Part shown: piece by piece, positions 43,911 to 52,866 of the stretch | How the letters are laid out: every line of letters starts with the position of its first letter | How positions within the stretch are numbered: the stretch's first letter is position 1 | DNA from: Acidobacteriota bacterium | Lineage (GTDB): Bacteria > Acidobacteriota > Polarisedimenticolia > Polarisedimenticolales > Polarisedimenticolaceae | NCBI GenBank assembly: GCA_029861955.1 | Contig: JAOTYK010000016.1 | Coordinates: 1-64,000 of the forward strand | Direction of reading: 5' to 3' | DNA length: 64,000 nucleotides | Program-made: the position numbers and the translations under genes | Notes under the pieces: model-generated | The model's input: the letters and a program-made list of their open reading frames with translations, nothing else | The model's database searches: none | Told to the model about the DNA's origin: nothing

Positions 43911-44854
43911 CAACGGTCTTCCTCGATATCCAGCCGTTGGCCGGTGCGATCGAGAAACACTTCGGCCAGACCCGTCCGTCTCATCTCGACGGATCGTAGG
44001 CAACCCGCCTCCAGGGTCTCCGTGATTCTCGGAATCCAGCGATGCGCCTCGTCGAGCCGCAGGGCGAGCCGGTTGCCAACGATCCGTGATTCGAGTTTCA
44101 GTCCGTCGGAGAGTTGGTGACCGACCGATTCGGGGTCGTCCGCTTCGAGCCAGAGAAGATCCCCGCGGACGGATGCACGCAGGTTGTCGGGAGAGTCGCA
44201 CGCGATGATCGAGCCCTTATCCATGATGGCCACGCGGTCGCTCTGCTCGGCCTCATCGCCACGATGGGTCGTGTACAGGATCGTGACGTCTCGTTTTTGA
44301 CGGAGCGCGAGTAGATCGGACCAGACGCGGCGAAATGCACCCTCGTCAAGACCGGTCGTTGGTTCGTCGAGGAGCAGGAATTGGGGTTCATGGATCAGGG
44401 CGCGGGCTATCTCGACACGACGTCGCATACCGCCCGAGAATGTCGAGACAATGTCATCGGCGCGATCCGAGAGGCCGACGTCGCGCAGTAGCCCGTCGAC
44501 TCGCTTGCGCGCGCTGCCGCCCCGGATGCCGTAGAGACTGGCGGCCATCAGGAGGTTCTCTTTCGCGGTGAAGCGGTTGTCCAGCGCGGGGTCCTGGAAG
44601 ACGACCCCGGTGGACGCGAGGAACGTCGACTCGTGCGCTCTGAGATCATTTCCCGCCAGCGTAACCGCTCCGGAGTCGGGGCGCAGCAGACCCGTCAAGA
44701 CGTGAAACAGGGTCGTCTTGCCGCAGCCGTTGGGTCCGAGCAGTGCCAGGACCTCGCCGCGGCGGATCTCGAGACTCAGCCCCGCGATGACCTGTCGCTT
44801 ACCACGACGGACGTGCAGGTCGCAGACGGAGAGCGCAATGACACCGTGAGACAA
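43910..44854 (-). CDS. ABC-2 type transporter ATP-binding protein
   Basis: 314 aa. Walker A GPNGCGKTT, Q-loop VFQD, signature FSGGMRRRVEIAR, Walker B FLLLDEPTTGLD and His switch TTHRGDEAE all intact. After the ATPase domain comes a C-terminal extension of about 90 residues, as in DrrA/CcmA-type exporters. Sixteen bases after ctaB and one base into the permease gene, so an exporter co-transcribed with heme O synthase. Confidence 0.93.
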   Translation of the reverse strand: MSHGVIALSVCDLHVRRGKRQVIAGLSLEIRRGEVLALLGPNGCGKTTLFHVLTGLLRPDSGAVTLAGNDLRAHESTFLASTGVVFQDPALDNRFTAKENLLMAASLYGIRGGSARKRVDGLLRDVGLSDRADDIVSTFSGGMRRRVEIARALIHEPQFLLLDEPTTGLDEGAFRRVWSDLLALRQKRDVTILYTTHRGDEAEQSDRVAIMDKGSIIACDSPDNLRASVRGDLLWLEADDPESVGHQLSDGLKLESRIVGNRLALRLDEAHRWIPRITETLEAGCLRSVEMRRTGLAEVFLDRTGQRLDIEEDR

Positions 44855-44870
44855 GGTTTTGTTCAGCCCC

Positions 44871-45755
44871 TCAGATGAGATCGACGACCAGGGCCGTCAA
44901 CACGACGGGGAGGTAGACGAGGGAGTAGAGGAAAACCCGTCGAGCCCAGCGGGCCGAATCCGTGCGTTCGCTTGGAATGGCCAGAACGACAAAACCGATC
45001 CCCATGACCCCTGCACTAAGGAGGTAGGGGGTGCCACCGAACGGAACGAGGAGAGGCAAGAGACTCCAGAGGAGCATCAAGATCGTTGAGCCGAAAATTG
45101 CGTAGCGAGTCACCCGTTCACCGTAGACCAACGGCAAGACACGGATCTCGCCACGCTCGAAATCGTCACGCAGGTAGAGGGAGATCGCGATGAAGTGCGG
45201 AAGTTGCCAGATGAACAAGATCCCGAACGCAAACATGCCGACCCATGTGATCTCGTTTGCGACGGCCGTGGATCCCATCAGCGGTGGCAGCGCCCCCGGC
45301 AGGGAACCGACCAGCACCGCCCAGGGGGTCACCCGCTTCATGGGTGTGTAGATCCACGCGTACGAGACGAACGCCAGGAGGCCGAGGCCGGCGGTCAACA
45401 GGTTCGTGGTAAGCGCAATGCCTGTCAGGCTGACCGTCGCCAGGCTCAGTCCGACGGCCAGTGCAGTTCTCGGTTCGACGCGACCGGTCGGGAGCGGCCG
45501 ATTGCAGGTGCGTTGCATCCTGCGGTCGTTGTCCCGCTCGATCCAGCAGTTCAGCGTATTGGCGGCTGCCACCAGCGCCGAGGTCGAGAACAGGAAGATC
45601 AAGGTCGGCATCGCCGGCAGAGAGGCCGGCATCAACCAGATGCCGGTGCCCGCCGTGAACACCACCAGGAACGAGAGGCGTGGCTTGCCGAGTTCGACCA
45701 GGTTGCGAAACTGGACGAACGGGGTGGGTGCGACAGTGACGCTGGAGTGACTCAT
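44871..45755 (-). CDS. ctaB: Protoheme IX farnesyltransferase (heme O synthase)
   Basis: 294 aa from ATG 45755; the much longer open frame upstream has no CtaB content. UbiA-type polyprenyl transferase with nine helices, the Asp-rich N-C-W-I-E-R-D-N-D-R-R-M motif and second site Y-L-R-D-D-F-E-R-G. Adds a farnesyl group to heme b, making heme O for heme-copper oxidases. No oxidase or ctaA gene is nearby. Heads a minus-strand run of nine close genes and is divergent from the exported methyltransferase (111-base gap). Confidence 0.94.
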   Translation of the reverse strand: MSHSSVTVAPTPFVQFRNLVELGKPRLSFLVVFTAGTGIWLMPASLPAMPTLIFLFSTSALVAAANTLNCWIERDNDRRMQRTCNRPLPTGRVEPRTALAVGLSLATVSLTGIALTTNLLTAGLGLLAFVSYAWIYTPMKRVTPWAVLVGSLPGALPPLMGSTAVANEITWVGMFAFGILFIWQLPHFIAISLYLRDDFERGEIRVLPLVYGERVTRYAIFGSTILMLLWSLLPLLVPFGGTPYLLSAGVMGIGFVVLAIPSERTDSARWARRVFLYSLVYLPVVLTALVVDLI

Positions 45756-45866
45756 AAACTCGTAGTTCCCGGCAGTGGGCGCGGCGCCGGGGGACAGCGT
45801 ACTATATCGGGAACGCCGTCGGCCATCCGGCGACGGGACGACCCGTTCGAGTCTCAGGAGTAGGCG

Positions 45867-46562
45867 ATGAAGATCAGGATTTGGCGGCGAGAACAGTGGC
45901 TCCTGCGTGCTCTCGTCCTGTGTCTGATGATTGTACCGGTCATGGCCTACGGGCAAGACTCGGCGCCGATGGAGACGGCCTCCGCCGAGGCCGATGTGCA
46001 GAAATGGGTCGAGATCTTCGAGGATCCCGAACGCTGGAACTGGCAGGGGGGCATTCATATCCTGGGTCTCATGGCCATCGAGTACGGGGATACCGTCGCG
46101 GACATCGGGGCGGGAACCGGTTACTTTGTTCGATACCTCGCGCCGGCGGTCGGCGACGACGGAACGGTCTACGCCGTGGACATCAATCCGGCGTTTCTGG
46201 ATCACATCACGTCGCGAATCGACTACCCCAACTCGGATCGGGTGTTCCCCATCCTGGCCGCCCCCGACGACCCTCAGCTACCGGCGGGAGAGATCGACGC
46301 CGCGCTGATCCTGAATACTTGGCATCACATCGACAATCGCGTTGCGTACGCGGAAAAACTGAAGGAGTCGATGAGTCGATCCGGTCGCGTCGTGGTCGTC
46401 GACTGGCGCGCCGAATCCCTCCCTCTGGGTCCACCGATTGAGGAGAAGGTGTCGCGGGAGACGGTGATCCAGGAATTCGAGAAGGCCGGTTGGAGACTCG
46501 TGACCGACAGCACGATCCTTCAGTACCAGTACCTGCTGAGTTTCTATCCGGATCGCTCCTGA
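45867..46562 (+). CDS. Exported class I SAM-dependent methyltransferase-like protein
   Basis: 231 aa, ATG start. Basic start then a hydrophobic core (WLLRALVLCLMIVPVMAYGQD) reads as a signal peptide with cleavage near residue 29. Mature part is a class I methyltransferase fold: VADIGAGTGYFVRYLA (motif I), V-Y-A-V-D-I-N acidic loop, AALILNTWHHI, then a C-terminal WRLVTDSTILQYQYLLSFYP. SAM is cytoplasmic, so export is odd; such proteins are common in databases but their role is unsettled. Stands alone before the box genes. Confidence 0.8.
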   Translation: MKIRIWRREQWLLRALVLCLMIVPVMAYGQDSAPMETASAEADVQKWVEIFEDPERWNWQGGIHILGLMAIEYGDTVADIGAGTGYFVRYLAPAVGDDGTVYAVDINPAFLDHITSRIDYPNSDRVFPILAAPDDPQLPAGEIDAALILNTWHHIDNRVAYAEKLKESMSRSGRVVVVDWRAESLPLGPPIEEKVSRETVIQEFEKAGWRLVTDSTILQYQYLLSFYPDRS

Positions 46563-46628
46563 GTTGGCCGGTCCGTCGCCGCCTTTAGAGCTTTGAGCCC
46601 TTCCGTGAAGAACCGGGCCACACTGGGC

Positions 46629-46669
46629 GGGACTAGTCCCCGAGCGTGACGTATAATCCCGGCCGGAGG
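46629..46669 (+). promoter_or_regulatory. Predicted boxCB promoter with palindromic operator
   Basis: A perfect 12-base palindrome GGGACTAGTCCC (46629-46640) occupies the -35 position, and a consensus TATAAT (46652-46657) follows; GGAGG (46665-46669) is the ribosome site for the boxC GTG at 46677. A start of transcription near 46664 would leave a leader of only about 13 bases. No -35 consensus is visible, so an activator or repressor site at the palindrome is plausible. Confidence 0.55.
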
Positions 46670-46676
46670 CTATCCC

Positions 46677-48332
46677 GTGACAACCGAAACTGAAACAGAA
46701 CCCCGAATCTCGTTCGAAACTCACCCGGATCGATACCACCACTGGAAGCTCGAGATCGACGGTGCCGTCGCAACCCTGAAGATGGCGGTCCAGGAAGATC
46801 ACCCCCTGCGACCCGGGTACGAGTTAAAGCTCAACTCGTACGATCTGGGAGTCGACATCGAACTCCAGGACTCGATCCAACGTCTACGGTTCGAGCATCC
46901 GGAAGTTCGATCGGTCATCGTCACCGGTGGGTTCGATCGAATCTTCTGCGCCGGCGCCAATATCCATATGCTGGGCTCCTCGACCCACGCATTCAAGGTC
47001 AACTTCTGCAAGTTCACCAACGAGACTCGCCTTTCCATTGAGGATGCGGAAGCCAACAGCGGTCAGCGTTTTCTGGCCGCACTCAACGGCACCTGCGCCG
47101 GAGGTGGCTACGAGCTTGCGCTCGCATGCGGTGACATCGTGCTCATCGACGATGGAAACTCGGCGGTTAGCCTTCCGGAGGTTCCGCTGTTGGGCGTCTT
47201 GCCGGGGACCGGCGGATTGACTCGGCTCGTCGACAAACGAAAGGTGCGACGTGACCTGGCCGACGTGTTTTGCACGACCGCAGAGGGGGTCAAGGGCAAA
47301 CGCGCCGTCGAATGGGGACTCATCGACGCGACCGTCCCACGAAGCAAGTTTGATGAGTTCGTCCAGGCCCGCGCCGAAGAGTTGGCCGGTTCGTCGCCGG
47401 CACGGAGCGATTCGGGGATCGAGCTCACACCCCTGGACAAGACGATTGAGGACGACCGATTGATCTACTCCACGCTCGAGGTCAACCTCGATCGGGAGAG
47501 CCGGGTCGCGCGAATCGAGATCAAGGGTCCGGATCAAACGGCTCCGGCCGATGCGGCTGCTGCGAAGGAGCTGGGAGCGTCCTGGTGGCTGTTCAGATTA
47601 TTCAGAGAATTTGACGACGCCCTTTGCGACCTTCGTGCGAACGAGGCCTCCATCGGTCTCGTGTTGATTCAGAGCCAGGGCAGCCTGGAGGATGTGCTGG
47701 CCCACGATGCCATCCTGGAGAATGCGGGAGACGACTGGTTTCTTGACGAGGTCCGGTTGTTCATCGCGCGGACCCTTCGCCGAATGGACCTGACCGCACG
47801 ATCGCTGTTTACGTTGATCGAACCGGGTTCCTGTTTTGGCGGCACGCTGTTCGAGTTGTCGTTGGCGTCCGATCGAACGTATATGCTCGACGATCCGGAT
47901 CGTCCTGTCGCCGTCGCACTGAACCGAATGAATGCCGGCGCGTACCCGATGTCTCACGGGCCGACGAGGATGGTGGTCCGCTTTCTCGGCAAGCCCCAGC
48001 AGGCAGAGAAGCTTCTGGCGAAATCACGAAGCTACGACGCGGCCGACACGGAAGAGGCCGAGCTCGTCACTGTGGTTGCGGATGACATCGACTACGAGGA
48101 CGAGGTTCGACTAGCCATCGAGGAACGTTCCAGTCTCTCTCCGGATTCTCTGACGGGAATGGAGGCCAGCCTTCGTTTCCCGGGCAGTGAGAACTGCGAT
48201 TCCAAGATCTTTGGACGTCTCTCCGCGTGGCAGAACTGGATCTTCCAGCGACCCAACGCGGTGGGCAAACAAGGCGCATTGACGCTTTACGGCAGACCCG
48301 ACCGTCCGACCTTTGATTTCAGGAGGACCTGA
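46677..48332 (+). CDS. boxC: Benzoyl-CoA-dihydrodiol lyase
   Basis: 551 aa from GTG 46677 with GGAGG seven bases upstream. Crotonase-like enzyme of the BoxC type: N-terminal HPLRPGYELKLNSYDLGVDIELQD, GGFDRIFCAGANI oxyanion-hole segment, NGTCAGGGYELALACGD and PEVPLLGVLPGTGGL, then a second long half containing SLLEPGSCFGGTLFELSLASDR-like sequence. Cleaves the ring-opened/epoxide product 2,3-epoxybenzoyl-CoA to 3,4-dehydroadipyl-CoA semialdehyde plus formate. Its stop overlaps the boxB start by one base. Confidence 0.94.
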   Translation: MTTETETEPRISFETHPDRYHHWKLEIDGAVATLKMAVQEDHPLRPGYELKLNSYDLGVDIELQDSIQRLRFEHPEVRSVIVTGGFDRIFCAGANIHMLGSSTHAFKVNFCKFTNETRLSIEDAEANSGQRFLAALNGTCAGGGYELALACGDIVLIDDGNSAVSLPEVPLLGVLPGTGGLTRLVDKRKVRRDLADVFCTTAEGVKGKRAVEWGLIDATVPRSKFDEFVQARAEELAGSSPARSDSGIELTPLDKTIEDDRLIYSTLEVNLDRESRVARIEIKGPDQTAPADAAAAKELGASWWLFRLFREFDDALCDLRANEASIGLVLIQSQGSLEDVLAHDAILENAGDDWFLDEVRLFIARTLRRMDLTARSLFTLIEPGSCFGGTLFELSLASDRTYMLDDPDRPVAVALNRMNAGAYPMSHGPTRMVVRFLGKPQQAEKLLAKSRSYDAADTEEAELVTVVADDIDYEDEVRLAIEERSSLSPDSLTGMEASLRFPGSENCDSKIFGRLSAWQNWIFQRPNAVGKQGALTLYGRPDRPTFDFRRT

Positions 48333-49738
48333 TGCAACTGTTCGAGAAGATTCCAAACAACGTCAATCTCTCACAGAACAGACGACTTCAGCGGGCACTG
48401 GAGAAATGGCAGCCGAACTACCTGAAGTGGTGGCAGGACGCCGGACCCGCCGATTATCAGGCGGACGATATCTATCTGCGGACGGCGATTTCGGTCGACT
48501 CCAAGGGTTGGGCGCACTTCGACTACGTGAAGATGCCGGACTATCGCTGGGGAATCTTTCTTGCGCCGCCGGAGGCCGATCGCCGGGTTCCGTGTGGGGA
48601 TGGCTTCGGCGACCCCGCTTGGCAGGAGGTTCCCGGCGAGTTTCGAAACGCACTTCGCCGGATCATCGTGACGCAGGGCGATACCGAACCGGCCAGCGTC
48701 GAGCAGCAACGTCTTCTCAGTGATACGGCACCGAGCCTCTATGACTGTCGCAATCTGTTTCAGGTCAACGTGGAGGAAGGACGACACCTCTGGGCGATGG
48801 TCTACTTGCTGCACGCCCACTTCGGTCGCGACGGACGGGAGGAAGCCGAGGAGCTCCTCGAGCGTCGCTCGGGAGACTTCGATAAACCGCGAATCCTGAC
48901 CACGTTCAACGAACCGATCGACGATTGGCTGTCGTTCTTCATGTTCACGATGTTCACCGATCGTGACGGGAAGTACCAACTTCTGGCCCTCGCCGAGAGC
49001 GGGTTCGATGCGCTCTCACGAACCACACGGTTCATGCTGACCGAAGAAGCTCATCACATGTTCGTCGGAGAGACCGGAATCGGGCGAGTTCTGAAACGTG
49101 CGTGCGAGTTGATGAAGGAAGACCCTAACGAAGACGCCCGCGCGGGAGGCGGATTCGAGCTTGACCTGATCCAGCGCTACGTCAATTTCTGGTACTCGTC
49201 CAGCCTAGATCTGTTCGGCGGCGAGATCTCCTCGAACGCGGCCGACTACTTCGCTGCGGGACTGAAGGGGCGGGCCAAGGAAGACAAGTACGACGATCAC
49301 GTGGCTCTCAGCGGAAACTACGAGATGGACGTGTTGCAGGACGGGAAGATCGAGACGCGCCTGGTACCGATGAGGAATGCCATGAACGAGGTGTTGCGAG
49401 ACGCCTACGTCGATGACAACCAACGGGGTGTCGATCGTTGGAACAAGATCATTCGCGCCGAGGGCATCAACTACGAGATCAAATTGCCGAATCGTCGATT
49501 CAATCGAAAGATGGGAATCTTCGCAGGCCATACGTTTGATCCGCAAGGGAACCCCGTCAGCGCCGAGACATTCGAGGCGCATCGGGCCGAATGGCTTCCG
49601 ACCGAGGGTGACAAGACGTACGTCAAGCACTTGATGAAGCCGGTTCTGGCCCCCGGCAAGATCGCCAACTGGCTGGCACCACCGGCCCGTGGCATCAACG
49701 GGCAGCCGTTCGAGTTCGAGTACGTCCGCCGCTGTTGA
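48332..49738 (+). CDS. boxB: Benzoyl-CoA 2,3-epoxidase, diiron oxygenase subunit
   Basis: 468 aa, ATG sharing one base with the boxC stop. The diiron ligand set recalled for BoxB is present at near-identical positions: E119, E149 with H152 (VEEGRHLW), D210, E239 with H242 (TEEAHHMF). Epoxidises benzoyl-CoA with O2 in the aerobic CoA-dependent benzoate pathway. It normally takes electrons from the reductase BoxA, and the pathway needs a benzoate-CoA ligase; neither is in this window. Confidence 0.94.
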   Translation: MQLFEKIPNNVNLSQNRRLQRALEKWQPNYLKWWQDAGPADYQADDIYLRTAISVDSKGWAHFDYVKMPDYRWGIFLAPPEADRRVPCGDGFGDPAWQEVPGEFRNALRRIIVTQGDTEPASVEQQRLLSDTAPSLYDCRNLFQVNVEEGRHLWAMVYLLHAHFGRDGREEAEELLERRSGDFDKPRILTTFNEPIDDWLSFFMFTMFTDRDGKYQLLALAESGFDALSRTTRFMLTEEAHHMFVGETGIGRVLKRACELMKEDPNEDARAGGGFELDLIQRYVNFWYSSSLDLFGGEISSNAADYFAAGLKGRAKEDKYDDHVALSGNYEMDVLQDGKIETRLVPMRNAMNEVLRDAYVDDNQRGVDRWNKIIRAEGINYEIKLPNRRFNRKMGIFAGHTFDPQGNPVSAETFEAHRAEWLPTEGDKTYVKHLMKPVLAPGKIANWLAPPARGINGQPFEFEYVRRC

Positions 49739-49745
49739 TCCTGTC

Positions 49746-51491
49746 ATGCGTCGACTCGCCGTAGCGCTGATCGCGACCATGACGATCCTCGAGCTTGGTT
49801 GTCCCGCAGGCATCGACGACGTCGACGACGGTGTCGCGGAGACCGCGCCACCCGTGTACGTGGACCGCGCACGCGATGCGGGACTGACGCATCCGGTGAT
49901 CGTCGGAGACGCCGTCAAGAATCATCTCCTCGAGACGACCGGAACCGGCGTGGCGGTAGGGGACTACGACAACGATGGAGATGAAGATCTCTACGTGGTC
50001 ACCGCCCAGAGTTCCTCCGGCTGGCTCGCCAATCGACGATCGGAGCACAATCGGCTCTATCGAAACCGCGGAGACGGGACCTACGACGAGGTCGCAGACG
50101 AGGCGGGTGTCGCCCTGGCGACATGGGGGCAGGGTGCCTATTTCGTCGATATCGACGACGACGGCGATCTCGATCTGTTTGTCACCAACTGGGGTCCCAA
50201 TGTTTTCTATCGCAATTCGGGGGACGGGACCTTCGTCGACGAAACTCTCGAGTTGGGAGTGTCCGGCGCACCCGATGCCTGGAGTGCCGGTGCGACATTC
50301 TCGGACCTCGACGGCGACGGCGATCTGGACCTCTATGTCGCGAACTACTGCGAGTTCGATCTCGCTAACCCACCGCACGGTGGGAGTCGGATCGTATGGA
50401 AGGGAATCGCGGTGTTTCGCGGCCCGCACGGGCTAGTCGCCCAACCGGACACGTTGTACCGAAATGACTCCGGTCGTTTCACGGATATCAGCCGGTTAGC
50501 CGGGATCGCTTCGGACGCGGCGCCGCGATACGGACTAGGTGTGGTCGCGGCGGACTTCGACGAGGACGGCGACCAGGACATCTACGTCGCCAATGACTCG
50601 CAGTCGAACTACCTCTGGATGAACGAGGGTGGGCTGAATTTCACCGACGTCGCCACGCGTTCCGGTGTGGCCACCAACGGGGATGCCAAAGAGCAGGCGG
50701 GGATGGGGACCGACGCGGCAGACTACAACGGCGACGGCAGACTCGATCTTGTCGTCACGAATTTCTCGCACGACTGGAACACGCTTTATAGAAACGAAGG
50801 CCAGATGTTGTTCCGTGACGACACGTTCCCCGCAGGTCTGCAGGATAGTTACCTGAATCTGGTCTGGGGCGTTAAGTTCTTCGACGCCAACGACGATCGG
50901 CGCCTCGATCTGTTTGTCGCCAATGGGCATATCTACCCTGCCGTGGACTCTCACGCCCAACTCAACACGAGTTTTCGGCAACCGAACACGCTGTACCTGA
51001 ACTCGGGAGATGGGACGTTCCGCAACGTCAGCAACGAGTCCGGCAGCGGCATGGCGGTGCGCGAGTCGAGCCGCGGCGTCGCGATTACGGATGCCGAGGG
51101 AGACGGCGATCTGGATCTCGTAGTGACCAACATGGATCAGATCCCCACGCTCCTGATCCGAACCGAAGGTGGGTCCGGAGCCGGATTCTCGCTCGACCTG
51201 GACTTGCGATCGTCCGGACCCAATCGCTACGCAGTCGCGGCCCGGGTGCAGGTCACGACACCCGACGGTGTGGATCGGCATCGCGTCAACCCGTTCAACT
51301 CGTATCTATCCCAGAGTCGCTATCCGATCCACGTCGGACTCGGTGCCAATCGGCTGGCCGATCGTGTCGAGATTTCCTGGCCCTCGGGGGCGGTCGAGAA
51401 TCTGGAGGCCGTCGCCGCGGGCGCACGGTACCGTATTGTTGAGGGGCAGGGAATCGTCGAGCGGATTCCCTACCGGGGAGAGGGGTCATGA
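49746..51491 (+). CDS. FG-GAP/VCBS repeat lipoprotein with ASPIC/UnbV domain
   Basis: 581 aa from ATG 49746, eight bases after boxB. Signal peptide with lipobox LELGC (about 14-18). Many D-x-D-x-D-G-D/D-L-D-L-Y-V repeats (VGDYDNDGDEDLYVV, DIDDDGDLDLFVTN, DLDGDGDLDLYVAN) form an integrin-alpha-like calcium-binding propeller through about residue 480, followed by a C-terminal ASPIC/UnbV domain (NPFNSYLSQS...VEISWPSGAVENL). Surface lipoprotein, probably for protein or polysaccharide binding. Pairs with the TPR lipoprotein downstream (ATGA overlap), an arrangement common in this part of the tree. Confidence 0.85.
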   Translation: MRRLAVALIATMTILELGCPAGIDDVDDGVAETAPPVYVDRARDAGLTHPVIVGDAVKNHLLETTGTGVAVGDYDNDGDEDLYVVTAQSSSGWLANRRSEHNRLYRNRGDGTYDEVADEAGVALATWGQGAYFVDIDDDGDLDLFVTNWGPNVFYRNSGDGTFVDETLELGVSGAPDAWSAGATFSDLDGDGDLDLYVANYCEFDLANPPHGGSRIVWKGIAVFRGPHGLVAQPDTLYRNDSGRFTDISRLAGIASDAAPRYGLGVVAADFDEDGDQDIYVANDSQSNYLWMNEGGLNFTDVATRSGVATNGDAKEQAGMGTDAADYNGDGRLDLVVTNFSHDWNTLYRNEGQMLFRDDTFPAGLQDSYLNLVWGVKFFDANDDRRLDLFVANGHIYPAVDSHAQLNTSFRQPNTLYLNSGDGTFRNVSNESGSGMAVRESSRGVAITDAEGDGDLDLVVTNMDQIPTLLIRTEGGSGAGFSLDLDLRSSGPNRYAVAARVQVTTPDGVDRHRVNPFNSYLSQSRYPIHVGLGANRLADRVEISWPSGAVENLEAVAAGARYRIVEGQGIVERIPYRGEGS

Positions 51492-52843
51492 GTTATCGAG
51501 CGATGGGGTTGTGGATCGCCTGTCTCGTCTTCGCGGCCTGTAGTTCGGAGCCGCCGAGTTCCACCACCGGTGGCGTTGTCGGGTCGCCGGCCGGAGAGCG
51601 CGACTGGAGCGGTTCCGACGACCCGGGTCTTGCGTCGCCCGGATACGCAAGCGCCATCCGTGACCTCACCGCCGCCAATGAACGGGGCGACATCGACGGC
51701 ACCGTCGCGGCGGCGCAACGCGCGTTGGCGATCGCCCCCGCCTCCGAGGCCACCTGGCAGACGCTTTCGAATATCTACATCAGTGCCGGGCGGGATACGG
51801 AAGCCCTTCGATTCTTCGGCGACCGGGTCGAGCGAAACGATCGACGCATGTGGGCATGGTTCTTCCAGGGCTATCATGCTTTTCGAGTGAATCGGTGGGA
51901 CCTGGCGGCCACCTCGTTCGAAACGGTCACGGAGCTCGAGCCCGATTACCCGGAGGGCTGGTTCCGGCTTGGAGTCACCCGCCATACGGCCGGCGATTTT
52001 CCCGGAGCCGTCGATGCCCTTCGAAATGCCTACCGCCTATCGAAGGAAAATGCCCTCTACGCCGCCTATCTTGGGCGAGGGCTGCGAGTCATCGGCGAGA
52101 CCGACGAATCGGCCCAGGTCGTCTCTGACGCCCTGATGTTGCATCCCGATTCGGCGCAGCTCCATCTCGCGTTGGGGCGGCTCCGTGCCGGCGCGAACGA
52201 ACTCGACGAAGCGGAGACCTTGATCCGCCGTGCCGTCGAACTTGAACCCAGTTCAGCAGAGGCTCACTCGGAATTGGCTTCGGTGCTTCTCCGACTGGGG
52301 CGGACCGACGACGGGCGACGTGAAGAGCGCACCGCGGTTCGTATCCGAGACTACAATCGTGTTAAAGGCTTTCTTGTCGAGCGGATGGGGTTACTCCCGG
52401 AGCATCCGCTCGTTCCTCTGTTGCTGGCAGAAGTCGAGATGAGCGAGAGGAAACCGGTGGAGGCAAGACGAGCGCTTGCTCGCAGCCTCCAATTCGGTGG
52501 AGATCCGAAACGAATCGCCGCCGGCGAAGTCTGGCTGGCGGTGTTTCAGAGCGAACTCGATGCCGCCGACAGCGCCGTCGCGCGTCTCGGGTCGGGGCCA
52601 CGGGCCGAACTTGCCCGGTCGATGAACGCAAATCTGAACCAGGATTTCGACGCCGCACGGGATCACCTGGATCGCGCGCTGGCTGAGGCACCCGAAGAGA
52701 AAATTTTCCTGCGGCGAGCGGCCGACCAATGCCGAACACTTGGTCAGGACCAGCGTGCCGAAACACTCCTTGACCGAGCCGAACAGGCGGGGTTCGCCTC
52801 GGCGCCTACCACGCAGATCCTGGTCGAAAAGGCACCGGGCTGA
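51488..52843 (+). CDS. TPR lipoprotein
   Basis: 451 aa, ATG overlapping the previous stop as ATGA. Lipobox FAAC at about residues 15-18. About eight tetratricopeptide repeats (A-x-x-A-L-x-I-A-P...W-x-x-L-S-N-I-Y-I-S-A-G-R-D...L-H-P-D-S-A-Q-L-H-L-A-L-G-R-L). Protein-interaction scaffold on the outer-membrane or inner-membrane outer face; likely acts with the UnbV protein. Confidence 0.85.
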   Translation: MSYRAMGLWIACLVFAACSSEPPSSTTGGVVGSPAGERDWSGSDDPGLASPGYASAIRDLTAANERGDIDGTVAAAQRALAIAPASEATWQTLSNIYISAGRDTEALRFFGDRVERNDRRMWAWFFQGYHAFRVNRWDLAATSFETVTELEPDYPEGWFRLGVTRHTAGDFPGAVDALRNAYRLSKENALYAAYLGRGLRVIGETDESAQVVSDALMLHPDSAQLHLALGRLRAGANELDEAETLIRRAVELEPSSAEAHSELASVLLRLGRTDDGRREERTAVRIRDYNRVKGFLVERMGLLPEHPLVPLLLAEVEMSERKPVEARRALARSLQFGGDPKRIAAGEVWLAVFQSELDAADSAVARLGSGPRAELARSMNANLNQDFDAARDHLDRALAEAPEEKIFLRRAADQCRTLGQDQRAETLLDRAEQAGFASAPTTQILVEKAPG

Positions 52844-52850
52844 TGGAGTG

Positions 52851-52866
52851 GCGTCGCTAGCGACGC
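52851..52866. terminator. Perfect palindrome at convergent gene ends
   Basis: GCGTCGCTAGCGACGC, 16 bases, perfectly self-complementary, between the TPR stop (52843) and the HlyD gene, whose stop UAG lies inside it (52857-52859). It could form a 6-pair hairpin with CTAG loop on either strand. There is no U-run, so terminator function is uncertain. Confidence 0.35.
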
